Source: Clostridiales bacterium
Lineage (GTDB): Bacteria > Bacillota > Clostridia > Oscillospirales > Oscillospiraceae
Direction of reading: 5' to 3'
Length of the DNA stretch: 61,794 nt
Assembly (NCBI GenBank): GCA_019423635.1
Contig: JAHZBA010000014.1
Coordinates: 1-61,794, forward strand
A model generated the notes under the pieces. The model searched no databases and was not told the origin of the DNA. It saw only the letters and a list, made by a program, of their open reading frames with translations. A program made the position numbers and the translations under genes. Positions 1 to 8,058 of this stretch are shown here, one piece after another (the first letter of the stretch is position 1; each line of letters opens with the position of its first letter).

Positions 1-65
1 ACGGGAGCTTTGCAGGGGCGCTGCCCCTGCACCCCGCCACCTTTTGAAAAAGGTGGACGAAAACT
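1..65. repeat. dispersed GC-rich palindromic repeat, copy A (partial)
   Basis: Two nested inverted repeats are visible: a perfect palindrome at 12-30 (GCAGGGGCGCTGCCCCTGC) and a hairpin at 37-56 (CCACCTTTT facing AAAAGGTGG). The same modules recur in this window at 23410-23600, 30605-31140 and 52533-52745. It lies just past the 3' end of the leftward U32 gene, where the second hairpin could also end transcription. The left part is cut by the window edge. Confidence 0.8.
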
Positions 66-76
66 TTTGTCTGCGC

Positions 77-1303
77 TCAGTCCCTGGCCGACAGCTCCAC
101 CGCCCGACGCACCAGCGTAAAGGGCGGCACCGGCCGGGGCAGCTTCATCCGAAATACCATCTGCGGCGTCCTGGGCTCCTCCAGCACCTGACCCTCCAGA
201 TCCTCCATCACCGGTACCGTCATGGAAAACGGCCGCAGATCCGGCCCTACCAGCTCCACCGTGTTCCCTGCCCGGAATTTGTTCCGCAGCGACAGCTCCG
301 CATGGCCCGCCTCGTCACAGCGCAGCACCACCGCCGCCACCTGCCACTGCCGGATGTACCGGGAGTTGGCATAGTACTGCCCCGGAGGGCCGTAGTAGAA
401 GCCCGTGGCGTAGGGCCGGTGGCTCACGTGCTCCACCTCGTCCCGCCATACGCCGTCCATGGGCCAGCCCGCCGCGGCATCGTCCAGACAGTGGCGGTAG
501 GCGGCGGTGACAACGGCGGCGTAGTAGGCCGACTTCGCCCGCCCCTCGATCTTCAGGCTGTCCAGAAACAGCAGGTCCTCCAGGTGGTCGATCATGCACA
601 TGTCCCGGGAGTTCAGAATGTACGCGCCCTGCCCGTCCTCCTCAATGGGGAAGTACTCGCCGGGGCGCTTTTCCTCCATGAGAGCGTACTTGTACCGGCA
701 GGGCTGGGCGCAGGCGCCCCGGCTGGCGTCCCGGCCGGTCATGTAGTTGCTGAGGAGGCACCGGCCGGAGTAGCTGACGCACATGGCCCCGTGGACAAAG
801 GCCTCAAGCTCCAAAGACCGCGGCGCCCTGTCCCGGATCTCCCGGATCTCCCCAAGGCTCAGCTCCCTCGCCAGAATCACCCGGCTGGCCCCCAGCTCGT
901 GCCACGCCCGGGCGGTCTCGTAATTCGTCACCCCCGCCTGGGTGGAGACATGCCGGGCCACGTGGGGCGCGTACCGCTCCGCCAGACGGAAGGCCCCCAG
1001 GTCCGCCAGGATCACGGCGTCAATGCCGGCGGCCTCCAGCTGCTCCAGATGCTCCGGCAGGCGGGCGGCCTCCTCGTTGCGGGGCATGGTGTTCACGGTG
1101 CAGTGGACCCGGACGCCGCGGCTGTGGGCAAAGGCCACCGCCTCCGGCAGCGCCTCCGCCGGGAAATTCCCGGCGAAGGCCCGCATCCCAAAGTCCGTGC
1201 CTGCGAGATACACCGCGTCCGCGCCGTACAGCACGGCCATTTTCAGCCGCTCCATATCCCCCGCCGGAGCCAGCAGCTCCGGCTTTCTCCGGTTATCCGC
1301 CAT
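77..1303 (-). CDS. peptidase U32 family protein (TrhP/YrrO-like, tRNA hydroxylation)
   Basis: A 408-aa protein of the U32 family. It opens with the typical KPELLAPAGDMERLK and carries the family signature around residues 167-182 (EAFVHGAMCVSYSGRC). Further cysteines at about 198 and 202 complete a likely Fe-S ligand set. Relatives TrhP/YrrN/YrrO are needed for the hydroxylation step of 5-methoxyuridine-type wobble modification of tRNA; collagenase activity has been claimed only for some members. The start ATG at 1303 overlaps the end of mltG by 11 bases, so the two are co-transcribed. In Bacillus the genes yrrL (mltG), yrrM, yrrN and yrrO have the same order, which supports the TrhP assignment; a second U32 partner and the YrrM methyltransferase are not seen here. 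Confidence 0.9.
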   Translation of the reverse strand: MADNRRKPELLAPAGDMERLKMAVLYGADAVYLAGTDFGMRAFAGNFPAEALPEAVAFAHSRGVRVHCTVNTMPRNEEAARLPEHLEQLEAAGIDAVILADLGAFRLAERYAPHVARHVSTQAGVTNYETARAWHELGASRVILARELSLGEIREIRDRAPRSLELEAFVHGAMCVSYSGRCLLSNYMTGRDASRGACAQPCRYKYALMEEKRPGEYFPIEEDGQGAYILNSRDMCMIDHLEDLLFLDSLKIEGRAKSAYYAAVVTAAYRHCLDDAAAGWPMDGVWRDEVEHVSHRPYATGFYYGPPGQYYANSRYIRQWQVAAVVLRCDEAGHAELSLRNKFRAGNTVELVGPDLRPFSMTVPVMEDLEGQVLEEPRTPQMVFRMKLPRPVPPFTLVRRAVELSARD

Positions 1304-2480
1304 ACTGGCTGCTTCCTACAAAGGCGCTGTGGTCGGCGTAGTTGGTGAAGAAATGGTGCCGGCCGTCGGTGCCCAGGGCGTAGTAATAGTAGTCCGTCTC
1401 CTCCGGCTCCAGTGCCGCCATCAGGGAGGCAAGGCCGGGGTTGGCGATGGGGGTGGGCGGCAGACCCGCATATTTGGAGAGGTTGTAGGGGGAGTCTGTC
1501 TGGAGATCCTCGCTGGTAATGGCCCCCTCGTGGTCCGGCAGGTCGTAGAGCAGCGAGGCGTCGATCTGGAGCAGACCGTAGGTGCCGGCCTTGTCGCCGG
1601 GGCCCTCCAGACGGTTGTAGATGACGGAGGCGATGTTGCCCTGGTCCGTGCCGTCGGTCTCCTTTTCAATCAAAGAGGCGATGGTGACGATCTTCCTCAA
1701 ATTGTAGCCCCTGGCCTCCGCCGCTTCCAGCAGCTCGCCGTCGATCTTGCGGGCGAACTCGCTCAGCAGGCGGTCCAGCGCCACGGCGGCGTTGCCGTTC
1801 ACGTAGAAATCGTAGGTGTCCGGGAAGAGGTAGCCCTCCAGGCGGCGTACCTCCGTGGAGTTGTTGTCAATGAAATCGTAGTCAAAATGGTGGTTCTGGG
1901 CCGCGTCCCGTAGCTGCTCCTCCGTGTTGACGCCGTTTTTGGCCAGCAGACGGATAATCTGATCCACCGTGTAGCCCTCCGGGATGGTCACCCGCACCGT
2001 GTTGGTGCTCATGTTCCCCGCGCCGCTGCGCATACTGACAATCATGGCCCGGTAGTCCATCTCCGTGTTCAGCTCATAGGTGCCCATGCCGATCTTCTCC
2101 TCCGCCTTGGCCACGGAGGCAAAGAGGCGGAAGAACCACTTGTACTGAATCAGCCCGGCGTCGTGGAGCTTGTCGGCCACGGTGGAGACTGTGTCGTCCG
2201 CCGTCACCTCCACGGTGGCCTGGAGATAGTCCTTATTGAAGGCGCACAGGTCCGAGGCCAGCAGCCAGCCTACCCCGGCCAGAATGGCCGAGGTCAGCAG
2301 TACGCACAAAAGGTACAGGATCGGGTTGATTCTCCGGCGGCGCCGGCGCCGCCGGCGGGTGGGCTGGGGGTGCTCGGAGCGGCTCTGCTGCGTCCGGACG
2401 GGCTGCTGACGCCCCCGTTCGCTCCGGCGGACCTGCTCCGCGTCCCAGCTGGCGGTGTCACCGCGTCTAAAATCGGCCAT
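1293..2480 (-). CDS. mltG: endolytic murein transglycosylase MltG (YceG-like)
   Basis: A 395-aa membrane-anchored lytic transglycosylase that cuts nascent glycan strands at the inner membrane and so ends glycan elongation. The N-terminus (about 1-50) is cytoplasmic, ending in a run of arginines, followed by one transmembrane helix at about 51-75. A LysM-like part (about 85-170) precedes the YceG domain with EGYLFPDTY near 215 and ASLIEKET near 268-275, whose Glu (about 272) is the expected catalytic residue. I chose the ATG at 2480 because GGAGG lies 5 bases upstream; the in-frame ATG further upstream overlaps that ribosome site. It is the first gene of an operon with the U32 gene. Confidence 0.93.
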   Translation of the reverse strand: MADFRRGDTASWDAEQVRRSERGRQQPVRTQQSRSEHPQPTRRRRRRRRRINPILYLLCVLLTSAILAGVGWLLASDLCAFNKDYLQATVEVTADDTVSTVADKLHDAGLIQYKWFFRLFASVAKAEEKIGMGTYELNTEMDYRAMIVSMRSGAGNMSTNTVRVTIPEGYTVDQIIRLLAKNGVNTEEQLRDAAQNHHFDYDFIDNNSTEVRRLEGYLFPDTYDFYVNGNAAVALDRLLSEFARKIDGELLEAAEARGYNLRKIVTIASLIEKETDGTDQGNIASVIYNRLEGPGDKAGTYGLLQIDASLLYDLPDHEGAITSEDLQTDSPYNLSKYAGLPPTPIANPGLASLMAALEPEETDYYYYALGTDGRHHFFTNYADHSAFVGSSQYGG

Positions 2481-2628
2481 GGAAACCTCCATTCCTCTCC
2501 GTCCCTTTGGACGGAATCCAGTCAATCTGCAAAATTTTTTCCTCTTCCGGGAAATTTTTCAAAAGGCCAGGCTCCAGCAGAAGCTCCGGCGCATAGGATG
2601 GTTCAAATCTCAAAGAGAGGTGTTCAGA

Positions 2629-2853
2629 ATGTGTTTTAACAACGGAAACAACGACTGCTCCTGCCTGTGGATCATCCTCATCATTATCCTCTTCTGCTGC
2701 TGCGGATGGGGCAGCGGCAACAGCTGGACCACCGGCGGAAACAACTGCGGATGCGGCTGCAGCTGCGGCAACTGCAACTGCCGCTGCGGAAACGGCTGCG
2801 GCTGCTTCTGCGGCAACAATTGCAACTGCGGCTGCAACGACACCTGCTGCTGA
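2629..2853 (+). CDS. small cysteine/glycine/asparagine-rich membrane protein
   Basis: A 74-aa protein not assigned to a named family. After a short polar start (MCFNNGNNDCSC) it has one strongly hydrophobic segment (about 13-27) running into CCCGWG. The rest is almost only Cys, Gly and Asn in C-x-C alternation, with over 20 cysteines in all. A GAGAGGTG ribosome site lies just upstream, and a strong hairpin terminator starts 12 bases after the stop, so it looks like a complete one-gene unit. The layout (short polar start, helix, simple-sequence tail) resembles small spore or envelope proteins of Firmicutes. The cysteines could bind metal or be cross-linked in a spore layer; this is inference. 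Confidence 0.75.
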   Translation: MCFNNGNNDCSCLWIILIIILFCCCGWGSGNSWTTGGNNCGCGCSCGNCNCRCGNGCGCFCGNNCNCGCNDTCC

Positions 2854-2864
2854 GACGGCGGCAG

Positions 2865-2887
2865 CGCGGGACGCTTTGCGTCCCGCG
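2865..2887. terminator. bidirectional hairpin terminator
   Basis: A perfect 10-bp inverted repeat (CGCGGGACGC / GCGTCCCGCG) with a 3-base loop lies between the converging small Cys-rich gene and tmk. The tail is only moderately T-rich. Confidence 0.65.
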
Positions 2888-2900
2888 TTCTCCTGTCTGC

Positions 2901-3575
2901 TCAGGGGACAACCAGCAGCTCCCTTAGCGCCTCCAGCACCTGGTGGTGGATCTGCTCCGGCGTCCGGGGCCGGTCGCCGTCGGCGCAGGGAATCACCTGC
3001 CAGCCGCAGCGGCGGACCACCTCCCGGGAGCTCTGGCGGCATTTTGCAAGGTACGCCGCGTCCTGCTCGTGGATATCGGCCCGGGACCCGCCGGCGGCCT
3101 CCCGCTGCCGGAGCATCCGCTCGGACGCCGCCGCAGACATGTCCAGATAGAGCACCCTGTCCGGCGACGGAAGGCCGAGCAATCGGTACTCCAGGTCAAA
3201 GAGCCAGTCCAGATAGGCCTCCCGCTCCCCCTCCGGCAGCTTGGAGGCCTGGTGGACGGCGTTGGAGGTGGTGTAGCGGTCCGCCACGATCAGCCCGCCG
3301 GCCTCATAAAACCCGCCCCAGTCCTGCTTGTAGGAGGCATAGCGGTCTATTGCATAGAAGAGGGAGGCGGCATAGGCGTTCACATCGCCGGGGTGCTTCC
3401 CCAGCTCACCGCCCAGATACGCCTGCACCATGGCCGCGGAGGGCTGGCCGTACCGGGGGAAGGTGATCTTCCGGTAGGGAACGGCGGTCTCCTCCAGATG
3501 GCGGCACAAGAGCGCCGTCTGGGTGGCCTTGCCGGAGCCGTCCGTCCCCTCAAATACAATCAGTTTTCCACTCAT
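2901..3575 (-). CDS. tmk: thymidylate kinase
   Basis: A 224-aa dTMP kinase, making dTDP for DNA synthesis in the cytoplasm. The P-loop GTDGSGKAT is at 10-18, TFPRYG at 38-43, and the DRY motif with YTTSNAVHQASKL at 99-113, all typical of the family; a lid rich in Arg follows at about 155-170. The ATG at 3575 has AGGAGAG upstream and overlaps the stop of the upstream tagA-like gene by 4 bases (ATGA), showing translational coupling. A longer in-frame reading upstream is only the shadow of the tagA-like gene. Confidence 0.95.
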   Translation of the reverse strand: MSGKLIVFEGTDGSGKATQTALLCRHLEETAVPYRKITFPRYGQPSAAMVQAYLGGELGKHPGDVNAYAASLFYAIDRYASYKQDWGGFYEAGGLIVADRYTTSNAVHQASKLPEGEREAYLDWLFDLEYRLLGLPSPDRVLYLDMSAAASERMLRQREAAGGSRADIHEQDAAYLAKCRQSSREVVRRCGWQVIPCADGDRPRTPEQIHHQVLEALRELLVVP

Positions 3576-4291
3576 CTGCGTCGTCTCTCCTGTCGGACAT
3601 GCACCAAAAACAGCGGCAGCTTCATCATGCGGCCGATGCGCCGGGGCTCCCTGCACAGCCGGTAAAACCACTCCAGCCCGTGGTCGCACCAAAACTTCGG
3701 CGCCCGCTCCACGGTTCCGGCAAAGACGTCCAGACTGCCTCCCAGGCCGCACAGCATCCGCGCCCCTGTGGCGGCGCCGTTTCGTTCCATCCACAGCTCC
3801 TGCTTCGGGGCGCCCAAGCACACGAACACCACGTCCGCGCCGCTTTTTTGGATCGCCTCGATCACCGGGCCGTCCTCCTGGAAATAGCCGTCGTGGGTGC
3901 CGGCAATCCGCAGTCCCGGATACCGCTCCGCAAGGCGCGCCGCCGCCTGCTCCGCAACGCCGGGCCTGGCGCCCAGCAAATACAAAGAGCGCCCCTTCTC
4001 CGCCATCCGCGCCATGAGGCCCGCGGCAAACTCAATGCCCGGTGTCCGCTCCTTCAGCGGTGTTCCCAGAATCGCCGCGCCCTTGATGACGCCGATGCCG
4101 TCCGGCAGCACCAGATCCGCCCTGTTCACCGCCCGGCGGGCCGCCGGGTCCTCCCGGCAGACCTCCACAATCTCCGGGTTCGGGGTGGCCACATAGTGGA
4201 TTCCCGGCTCCTCTATCATCCTGACGCCGGCCTCTACGGCCTCCGCCAGGGTCACATTGTCAAAACCGACGCCCAGCACGTCAACTCGCAT
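3572..4291 (-). CDS. WecG/TagA/CpsF family glycosyltransferase
   Basis: A 239-aa GT26-family enzyme. Such enzymes add N-acetylmannosamine or a similar sugar to a lipid-linked sugar, in wall teichoic acid or other surface polymer synthesis. Signatures: VDVLGVGFDNVTL at the start, HYVATPNPEIV, LVLPDGIGVI (with the conserved Asp), and VFVCLGAPKQELWM. The ATG at 4291 was chosen over one 24 bases upstream because it has GAGGTG at the right distance and matches the family start. It forms a two-gene operon with tmk behind the promoter at 4325-4354. The acceptor cannot be told from the sequence. Confidence 0.9.
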   Translation of the reverse strand: MRVDVLGVGFDNVTLAEAVEAGVRMIEEPGIHYVATPNPEIVEVCREDPAARRAVNRADLVLPDGIGVIKGAAILGTPLKERTPGIEFAAGLMARMAEKGRSLYLLGARPGVAEQAAARLAERYPGLRIAGTHDGYFQEDGPVIEAIQKSGADVVFVCLGAPKQELWMERNGAATGARMLCGLGGSLDVFAGTVERAPKFWCDHGLEWFYRLCREPRRIGRMMKLPLFLVHVRQERRRR

Positions 4292-4324
4292 GGGATCACC
4301 TCGCCAGATATTCATACGTGGTAT

Positions 4325-4354
4325 AGTATATCACAGATTCCCGGTCTTGTCCAA
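4325..4354 (-). promoter_or_regulatory. sigma-A promoter of tagA-like/tmk operon
   Basis: On the minus strand TTGGAC (4349-4354) and TATACT (4325-4330) are separated by 18 bases, about 35 bases before the chosen start. Confidence 0.6.
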
Positions 4355-4374
4355 CACAAATCCGGGCGTGCCGC

Positions 4375-5124
4375 TCACGACTGCTCCTCCTCTTTCTCCC
4401 GCGCTTCCCGCGCCTCTTTCTCCCGCTCCTCCTGCCGGAGCTTGGCCATGTAGCCGCCGGTGATGATACTGGAGGGCAGTGCCACCACGGCAATGCCCAT
4501 GAGGGAGGAGACAATGGTCACCAACCGCCCGGTGACGGTCACCGGATGGATATCCCCGTAGCCCACGGTGGTCAGACTGATGGTCGCCCAGTACACCGCG
4601 TCAAAGAAGGAATCGAAGGTGTCCGGCTCCACATTGAAGATAATCAGCGCCACCACCAGCACATAGCTGACCGCCAGCGTACACACCGCCATCAGCGGCG
4701 CCCGCTGGTCCCGGATTACCGCCGAGATCAGCTGGATACTCCGGGAGTAGCGGAACATCTTAAAAACCCGGAAGGTGCGCACCAGCCGCAGCAGCCGTAC
4801 CAGGCGGAAGCTGGCGGACACGGCGGTGAAGGTGGGCAGAATCGCCAGCATGTCGATGATGGCCATGGGGGTAAAGGGGTACAGAGCGAAGGACGCCGTT
4901 CCCCTTTTCAGCTTCAGATCCGCCAGGCTCAGCCGGGCCAGGTAGTCCAGGGCAAAGATGCAGGCCGCCGCCCGGTCCACGAACACGAACAGCGGCGTGT
5001 TCTCCTTAAAGGCCAGAGGCACCAGGCTCAGCAGGATGGACGCCATCATGGTAATATCATAGACGGCGCTGGCCCGGTCGTAGTCCTCCGCCACCTCGAT
5101 AATTTCAAAGATCCGTTCTCTCAT
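4375..5124 (-). CDS. voltage-gated-type ion (potassium) channel protein
   Basis: A 249-aa membrane protein with the six-helix voltage-gated channel plan. An S4-like helix at about 107-128 carries regularly spaced Arg/Lys (RLVRLLRLVRTFRVFKMFR). The pore loop has the potassium selectivity filter TVGYGD at 186-191, followed by S6. The C-terminus is a short, highly charged Glu/Arg/Lys helix, probably a coiled coil for tetramer assembly. GGAGG lies 8 bases before the ATG. It stands alone behind its own promoter; no partner subunit is adjacent. Confidence 0.9.
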   Translation of the reverse strand: MRERIFEIIEVAEDYDRASAVYDITMMASILLSLVPLAFKENTPLFVFVDRAAACIFALDYLARLSLADLKLKRGTASFALYPFTPMAIIDMLAILPTFTAVSASFRLVRLLRLVRTFRVFKMFRYSRSIQLISAVIRDQRAPLMAVCTLAVSYVLVVALIIFNVEPDTFDSFFDAVYWATISLTTVGYGDIHPVTVTGRLVTIVSSLMGIAVVALPSSIITGGYMAKLRQEEREKEAREAREKEEEQS

Positions 5125-5171
5125 AGCCGCCTCCTGCTCCCTCCCGGCCTCCCGCCAAAACCGTCCCTGCC

Positions 5172-5200
5172 ATTATACACGGGCCGGCCCCATTAGTAAA
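5172..5200 (-). promoter_or_regulatory. promoter of the ion channel gene
   Basis: Minus-strand TTTACT (5195-5200), 17-base spacer, TATAAT (5172-5177), about 48 bases upstream of the channel start. Confidence 0.6.
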
Positions 5201-5210
5201 GCATGGAAAT

Positions 5211-5240
5211 ACCCGCCCCCGGAAGTTCCGAAGGGCGGGC
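5211..5240 (-). terminator. terminator of the pdaA-like gene
   Basis: A GC-rich hairpin (CCCGCCC facing GGGGCGGG) followed on the minus strand by TATTT lies 14 bases after the stop of the deacetylase gene. Confidence 0.5.
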
Positions 5241-5253
5241 AGCGGCGGGCAGT

Positions 5254-6048
5254 TCAGGGCAGATCATCCAGGGAGGCAAAGGTATAGCCCAGATCCTCCC
5301 ACTTGGTTAAAAGCTCGTCCAGGATCTCCGCGTTGGTGCGGGAGGTGGAGTGGAGCAGGACAATGGCGCCGTCGTGAATCCGGGGCAGGAGCTTTCCATA
5401 GGCGGCCTCCGCCGTGGGCTGGTTGTCCACATACCAGTCCACATAGGCGAGACTCCACAGCACCGTGGTATACCCCAGCGCCTGGGCCTGCCGCAGGTTC
5501 TCCTCGCTGTATTTCCCCTGGGGCGGGCGGTAGTAGCGGGGCAGCTCCTCCCCCACGGTCTCCTGGTACAGCGAGGCCAGGGCGTCCAGCTCCTTCTGGA
5601 AGGAGGCCTGGTCGGAGATGGCGGACATATCCGGGTGGTGGAAGGTGTGGTTGCCCACGATATGCCCCTCCGCCGCCATCCGCTTGACGACCTCCGACGC
5701 GGACTCGATCATATGGCCCACCACGAAGAACGCCGCCGGGGCATTGTGCTTTTTCAGCGCGTCCAGAATCTGCTCCGTATAGCCGTTTTCATAGCCGCAG
5801 TCAAAGGTCAGGTAGATCACCTTCTTCGAGGTGTCCCCCACGTAGTAGGCGTCATACTGGGCCAGCTGCTCCGCCGTGGCGTTGCCCACCGGCGTCTCCC
5901 CCTCCGCGGGGAAAGCCAGGCCCCAGTTGTCCGCCGAGGCCGGCACCGCGGCATCCGCGGCGGCGGGCACCGCGGTCTCCCGGGCCCAGAGCCCCAGAAA
6001 CAGGCAGGGCACCAGCAGCATTCCAAAGGCAAGGATCTTTCGTCCCAT
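5254..6048 (-). CDS. PdaA-like polysaccharide (peptidoglycan) deacetylase
   Basis: A 264-aa secreted CE4 deacetylase. An N-terminal hydrophobic signal/anchor is at about 5-22. The NodB domain shows TFDCGYENGY at 81-90 (metal-binding Asp pair), the zinc histidines HTFHH at 134-138, RPPQGKYSE, and a final LLHST. The NWGL stretch ahead of the domain and the DCGYENGYT form match PdaA, which removes the acetyl group from muramic acid on the way to muramic delta-lactam in the spore cortex. GGAGG is 8 bases before the ATG. It is divergent from the next unit. PdaA is the best reading; a general PgdA role is the alternative. Confidence 0.85.
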   Translation of the reverse strand: MGRKILAFGMLLVPCLFLGLWARETAVPAAADAAVPASADNWGLAFPAEGETPVGNATAEQLAQYDAYYVGDTSKKVIYLTFDCGYENGYTEQILDALKKHNAPAAFFVVGHMIESASEVVKRMAAEGHIVGNHTFHHPDMSAISDQASFQKELDALASLYQETVGEELPRYYRPPQGKYSEENLRQAQALGYTTVLWSLAYVDWYVDNQPTAEAAYGKLLPRIHDGAIVLLHSTSRTNAEILDELLTKWEDLGYTFASLDDLP

Positions 6049-6114
6049 GGTTCAAACCTCCGTCGTTTTGCGGTAGGATGTCCGGGGAGGCATCGTCTTA
6101 TACGGCGGAGGCGG

Positions 6115-6143
6115 TTGAAAAATCTGTCGAATTCTGTTATAGT
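6115..6143 (+). promoter_or_regulatory. sigma-A promoter for the 6187-8011 operon
   Basis: TTGAAA (6115-6120), exactly 17 bases, TATAGT (6138-6143), about 44 bases before the first gene start. Confidence 0.65.
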
Positions 6144-6186
6144 TGGAGTTATATTGGAAAACTCTGCCGAAAGGAGACCCCCGCCT

Positions 6187-6594
6187 ATGCTCGCCGCCCT
6201 CTGTCTGGACGACCGTGACGGTCTGTCCTTCAATCGCCGCCGCCTCAGCCGGGACCGGGCCCAGCAGGAGGATCTGCTGACCCTGTGCCGGGGAGGCACT
6301 TTGTGGCTGGCCCCCTGCTCCGCGCCGCTCTTCGACTGGGCAGCGGACCGTGTGACCGTGGACGAGGCCCTTCTGGACCGCGCCGGGCCCGGAGAGCTCT
6401 GCTTTCTGGAGGACCGCCTGCCCCCTATGGAGACCGTGGAGGGCCTCATCCTCTACCGCTGGAACCGGACCTACCCGGCGGACGTCCACTTCCGCCCGGA
6501 TCTCTCCGCCTTTGCCCTGACGGAGCGGACGGAATTTCCCGGCACCTCCCACGAGGTGATGACCCGGGAGATCTACCGCAGAAAGGAGTGCTGA
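6187..6594 (+). CDS. conserved hypothetical protein, 135 aa
   Basis: I do not recognise a characterised function. The 135-aa protein is soluble, has no signal or helix segment, and ends in an ordered block VEGLILYRWNRTYPAD followed by EFPGTSHEVMTREIYRR. It is the first gene of a tight three-gene run, with AAAGGAGA upstream of its ATG and only 2 bases to the next gene. Its Trp/Cys/His content is modest and no metal site is obvious. The close link with a nuclease and a DnaQ-like exonuclease hints at nucleic acid metabolism, but that is context only. Confidence 0.7.
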   Translation: MLAALCLDDRDGLSFNRRRLSRDRAQQEDLLTLCRGGTLWLAPCSAPLFDWAADRVTVDEALLDRAGPGELCFLEDRLPPMETVEGLILYRWNRTYPADVHFRPDLSAFALTERTEFPGTSHEVMTREIYRRKEC

Positions 6595-6596
6595 CC

Positions 6597-7331
6597 ATGG
6601 CACAGAAAACCCGCGCCGCCCGGAAAAACCAAAAGCCCCTGACCTTCCAGCAGGCTCTGCTCCTCCTGGCCCTTTGCCTGCTTCTGAGCGCACTGTACAG
6701 CTACTTTGCCCCTGAGGAACCCCTGCCTCCCTCCGTGGACCCGGCGGAGCTGCCCGCCTACGACGGCTCGCCCTACATCGCCCTTGACAACAATCAGCCT
6801 TCCTTCACGGAGGAGGAGCTGACCACGGATTCCTACGAGACCTACGGGGACCTGGACGCCCTCGGCCGCTGCACCATAGCGGAAGCCTGCATCGGCCGGG
6901 ACCTGATGCCCACGGAGAAGCGGGAGAGCATCAGCAGCGTCCGCCCTACCGGCTGGGTGCAGAACGCCTACGACTTCGTGGACGGCCAGTCTCTCTACAA
7001 CCGCTGTCACCTCATCGGCTTCCAGCTCACCGGGGAGAACGCCAACGAGTGCAACCTCATCACCGGCACCCGCTACATGAACGTGGAGGGGATGCTCCCC
7101 TTTGAGAACCTGGTGGCGGACTACATCCGCGAAACCGACCACCACGTTCTCTACCGGGTGACGCCCGTCTTCGACGGCAGTGACCTGGTGGCTCAGGGGG
7201 TGCAGATGGAGGCTTACTCCGTGGAAGACGGCGGGGACGGCGTGTGCTTCAACGTCTTCTGTTACAACGTCCAGCCCGGGGTGGAGATCGACTACGCCAC
7301 CGGCGAGAATTGGGAGGCGCCTGCCGCATGA
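6597..7331 (+). CDS. membrane-anchored DNA/RNA non-specific endonuclease (DNA-entry nuclease type)
   Basis: A 244-aa protein with a basic N-terminus and one transmembrane helix (about 18-36), leaving the rest outside the membrane. The core has LYNRCHLIGFQLTGENAN at 133-150 with His138 as likely general base and Asn150 as likely metal ligand, the beta-beta-alpha metal nuclease pattern of NucA/EndA-type enzymes. The usual DRGH is here NRCH. Members degrade DNA at the cell surface, for nutrition or in DNA uptake. GAAAGGAG of the preceding gene end serves as ribosome site, and the end overlaps the next gene by 4 bases. Confidence 0.88.
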   Translation: MAQKTRAARKNQKPLTFQQALLLLALCLLLSALYSYFAPEEPLPPSVDPAELPAYDGSPYIALDNNQPSFTEEELTTDSYETYGDLDALGRCTIAEACIGRDLMPTEKRESISSVRPTGWVQNAYDFVDGQSLYNRCHLIGFQLTGENANECNLITGTRYMNVEGMLPFENLVADYIRETDHHVLYRVTPVFDGSDLVAQGVQMEAYSVEDGGDGVCFNVFCYNVQPGVEIDYATGENWEAPAA

Positions 7332-8011
7332 TGGAAAGTCTGAGACAATTTGACCGGATCGTGGTCTTTGACACGGAGACCACCGGCATCGAGTTCGGCC
7401 GGGACCGCATCATCGAGATCGGCGCCGCGGCCTGGGAACACGGCCAGGAGACCACCGGCTTCGACTGTCTGATCCGCCTGCCGCAGGGCCAGACCCTGCC
7501 GCCTTTCATTGTAAACCTCACCGGCATCACCGACGCACAGCTCCAGGCGGAGGGCGTGACGGAATCAGAGGCGGCCTCGTCCTTCTGCCGTCTGCTGGAG
7601 GGGGCGGAGCGGCCCCTTCTTGTGGCCTACAACGCCCAGTTTGACCTGAACTTCCTGTACTACCTCCTGCAGCCGCTGGGTCTTGTGTCCGTCCTCCGGC
7701 CCCCTCGCTTTCTGGACGCCCTGACGGTCTACCGGGACCGGCGGGATTACCCCCACAAGCTGGAAAACGCCATCGCCGCCTACGGTCTGGAGGACCAGGC
7801 GGTCAACAGCCACCGGGCCATTGACGACGCCCGGGCCGCCGCGGCCCTGCTGGACGCCATGGCAGCGGAGCGGGACGACCTGGACCGCTACCTGGATCTC
7901 TTCGGCACCCACCCGAAATACGGTCTCTCCGGCCGGAAGATCGCCTCCGTCACCTATCGCCCCCAGCCCTATCAGAGGACCTGTCCCCTGTATGAGCTGA
8001 CGGACCAATAA
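7328..8011 (+). CDS. DnaQ-like 3'-5' exonuclease (DEDDh family)
   Basis: A 227-aa exonuclease. The metal and catalytic motifs are all present: VFDTETTG (ExoI), VAYNAQFDLNFL (ExoII) and SHRAIDDARAAA (ExoIII with His and Asp). This is the proofreading/trimming type of domain found in DNA polymerase III epsilon and free-standing exonucleases. The C-terminus adds about 50 residues ending in TYRPQPYQ without a known domain. The ATG at 7328 overlaps the stop of the nuclease gene (ATGA); a second ATG follows directly. A strong hairpin at 8020-8051 ends the operon. Confidence 0.9.
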   Translation: MMESLRQFDRIVVFDTETTGIEFGRDRIIEIGAAAWEHGQETTGFDCLIRLPQGQTLPPFIVNLTGITDAQLQAEGVTESEAASSFCRLLEGAERPLLVAYNAQFDLNFLYYLLQPLGLVSVLRPPRFLDALTVYRDRRDYPHKLENAIAAYGLEDQAVNSHRAIDDARAAAALLDAMAAERDDLDRYLDLFGTHPKYGLSGRKIASVTYRPQPYQRTCPLYELTDQ

Positions 8012-8019
8012 CAAAAATC

Positions 8020-8051
8020 ATACGGAGCGGTGCGTCTGCGCCGCTCCGTAT
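8020..8051. terminator. bidirectional terminator between converging operons
   Basis: Perfect 11-bp stem ATACGGAGCGG / CCGCTCCGTAT with a 10-base loop, 8 bases past the stops of both converging genes. An A-run precedes it and T/A bases follow. Confidence 0.75.
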
Positions 8052-8058
8052 ATTCATC

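Noticed and set aside
44..1348. Long plus-strand open frame over the U32 gene
   Set aside because: Arg/Pro/His-rich shadow of the minus-strand gene, no ribosome site, no family features.
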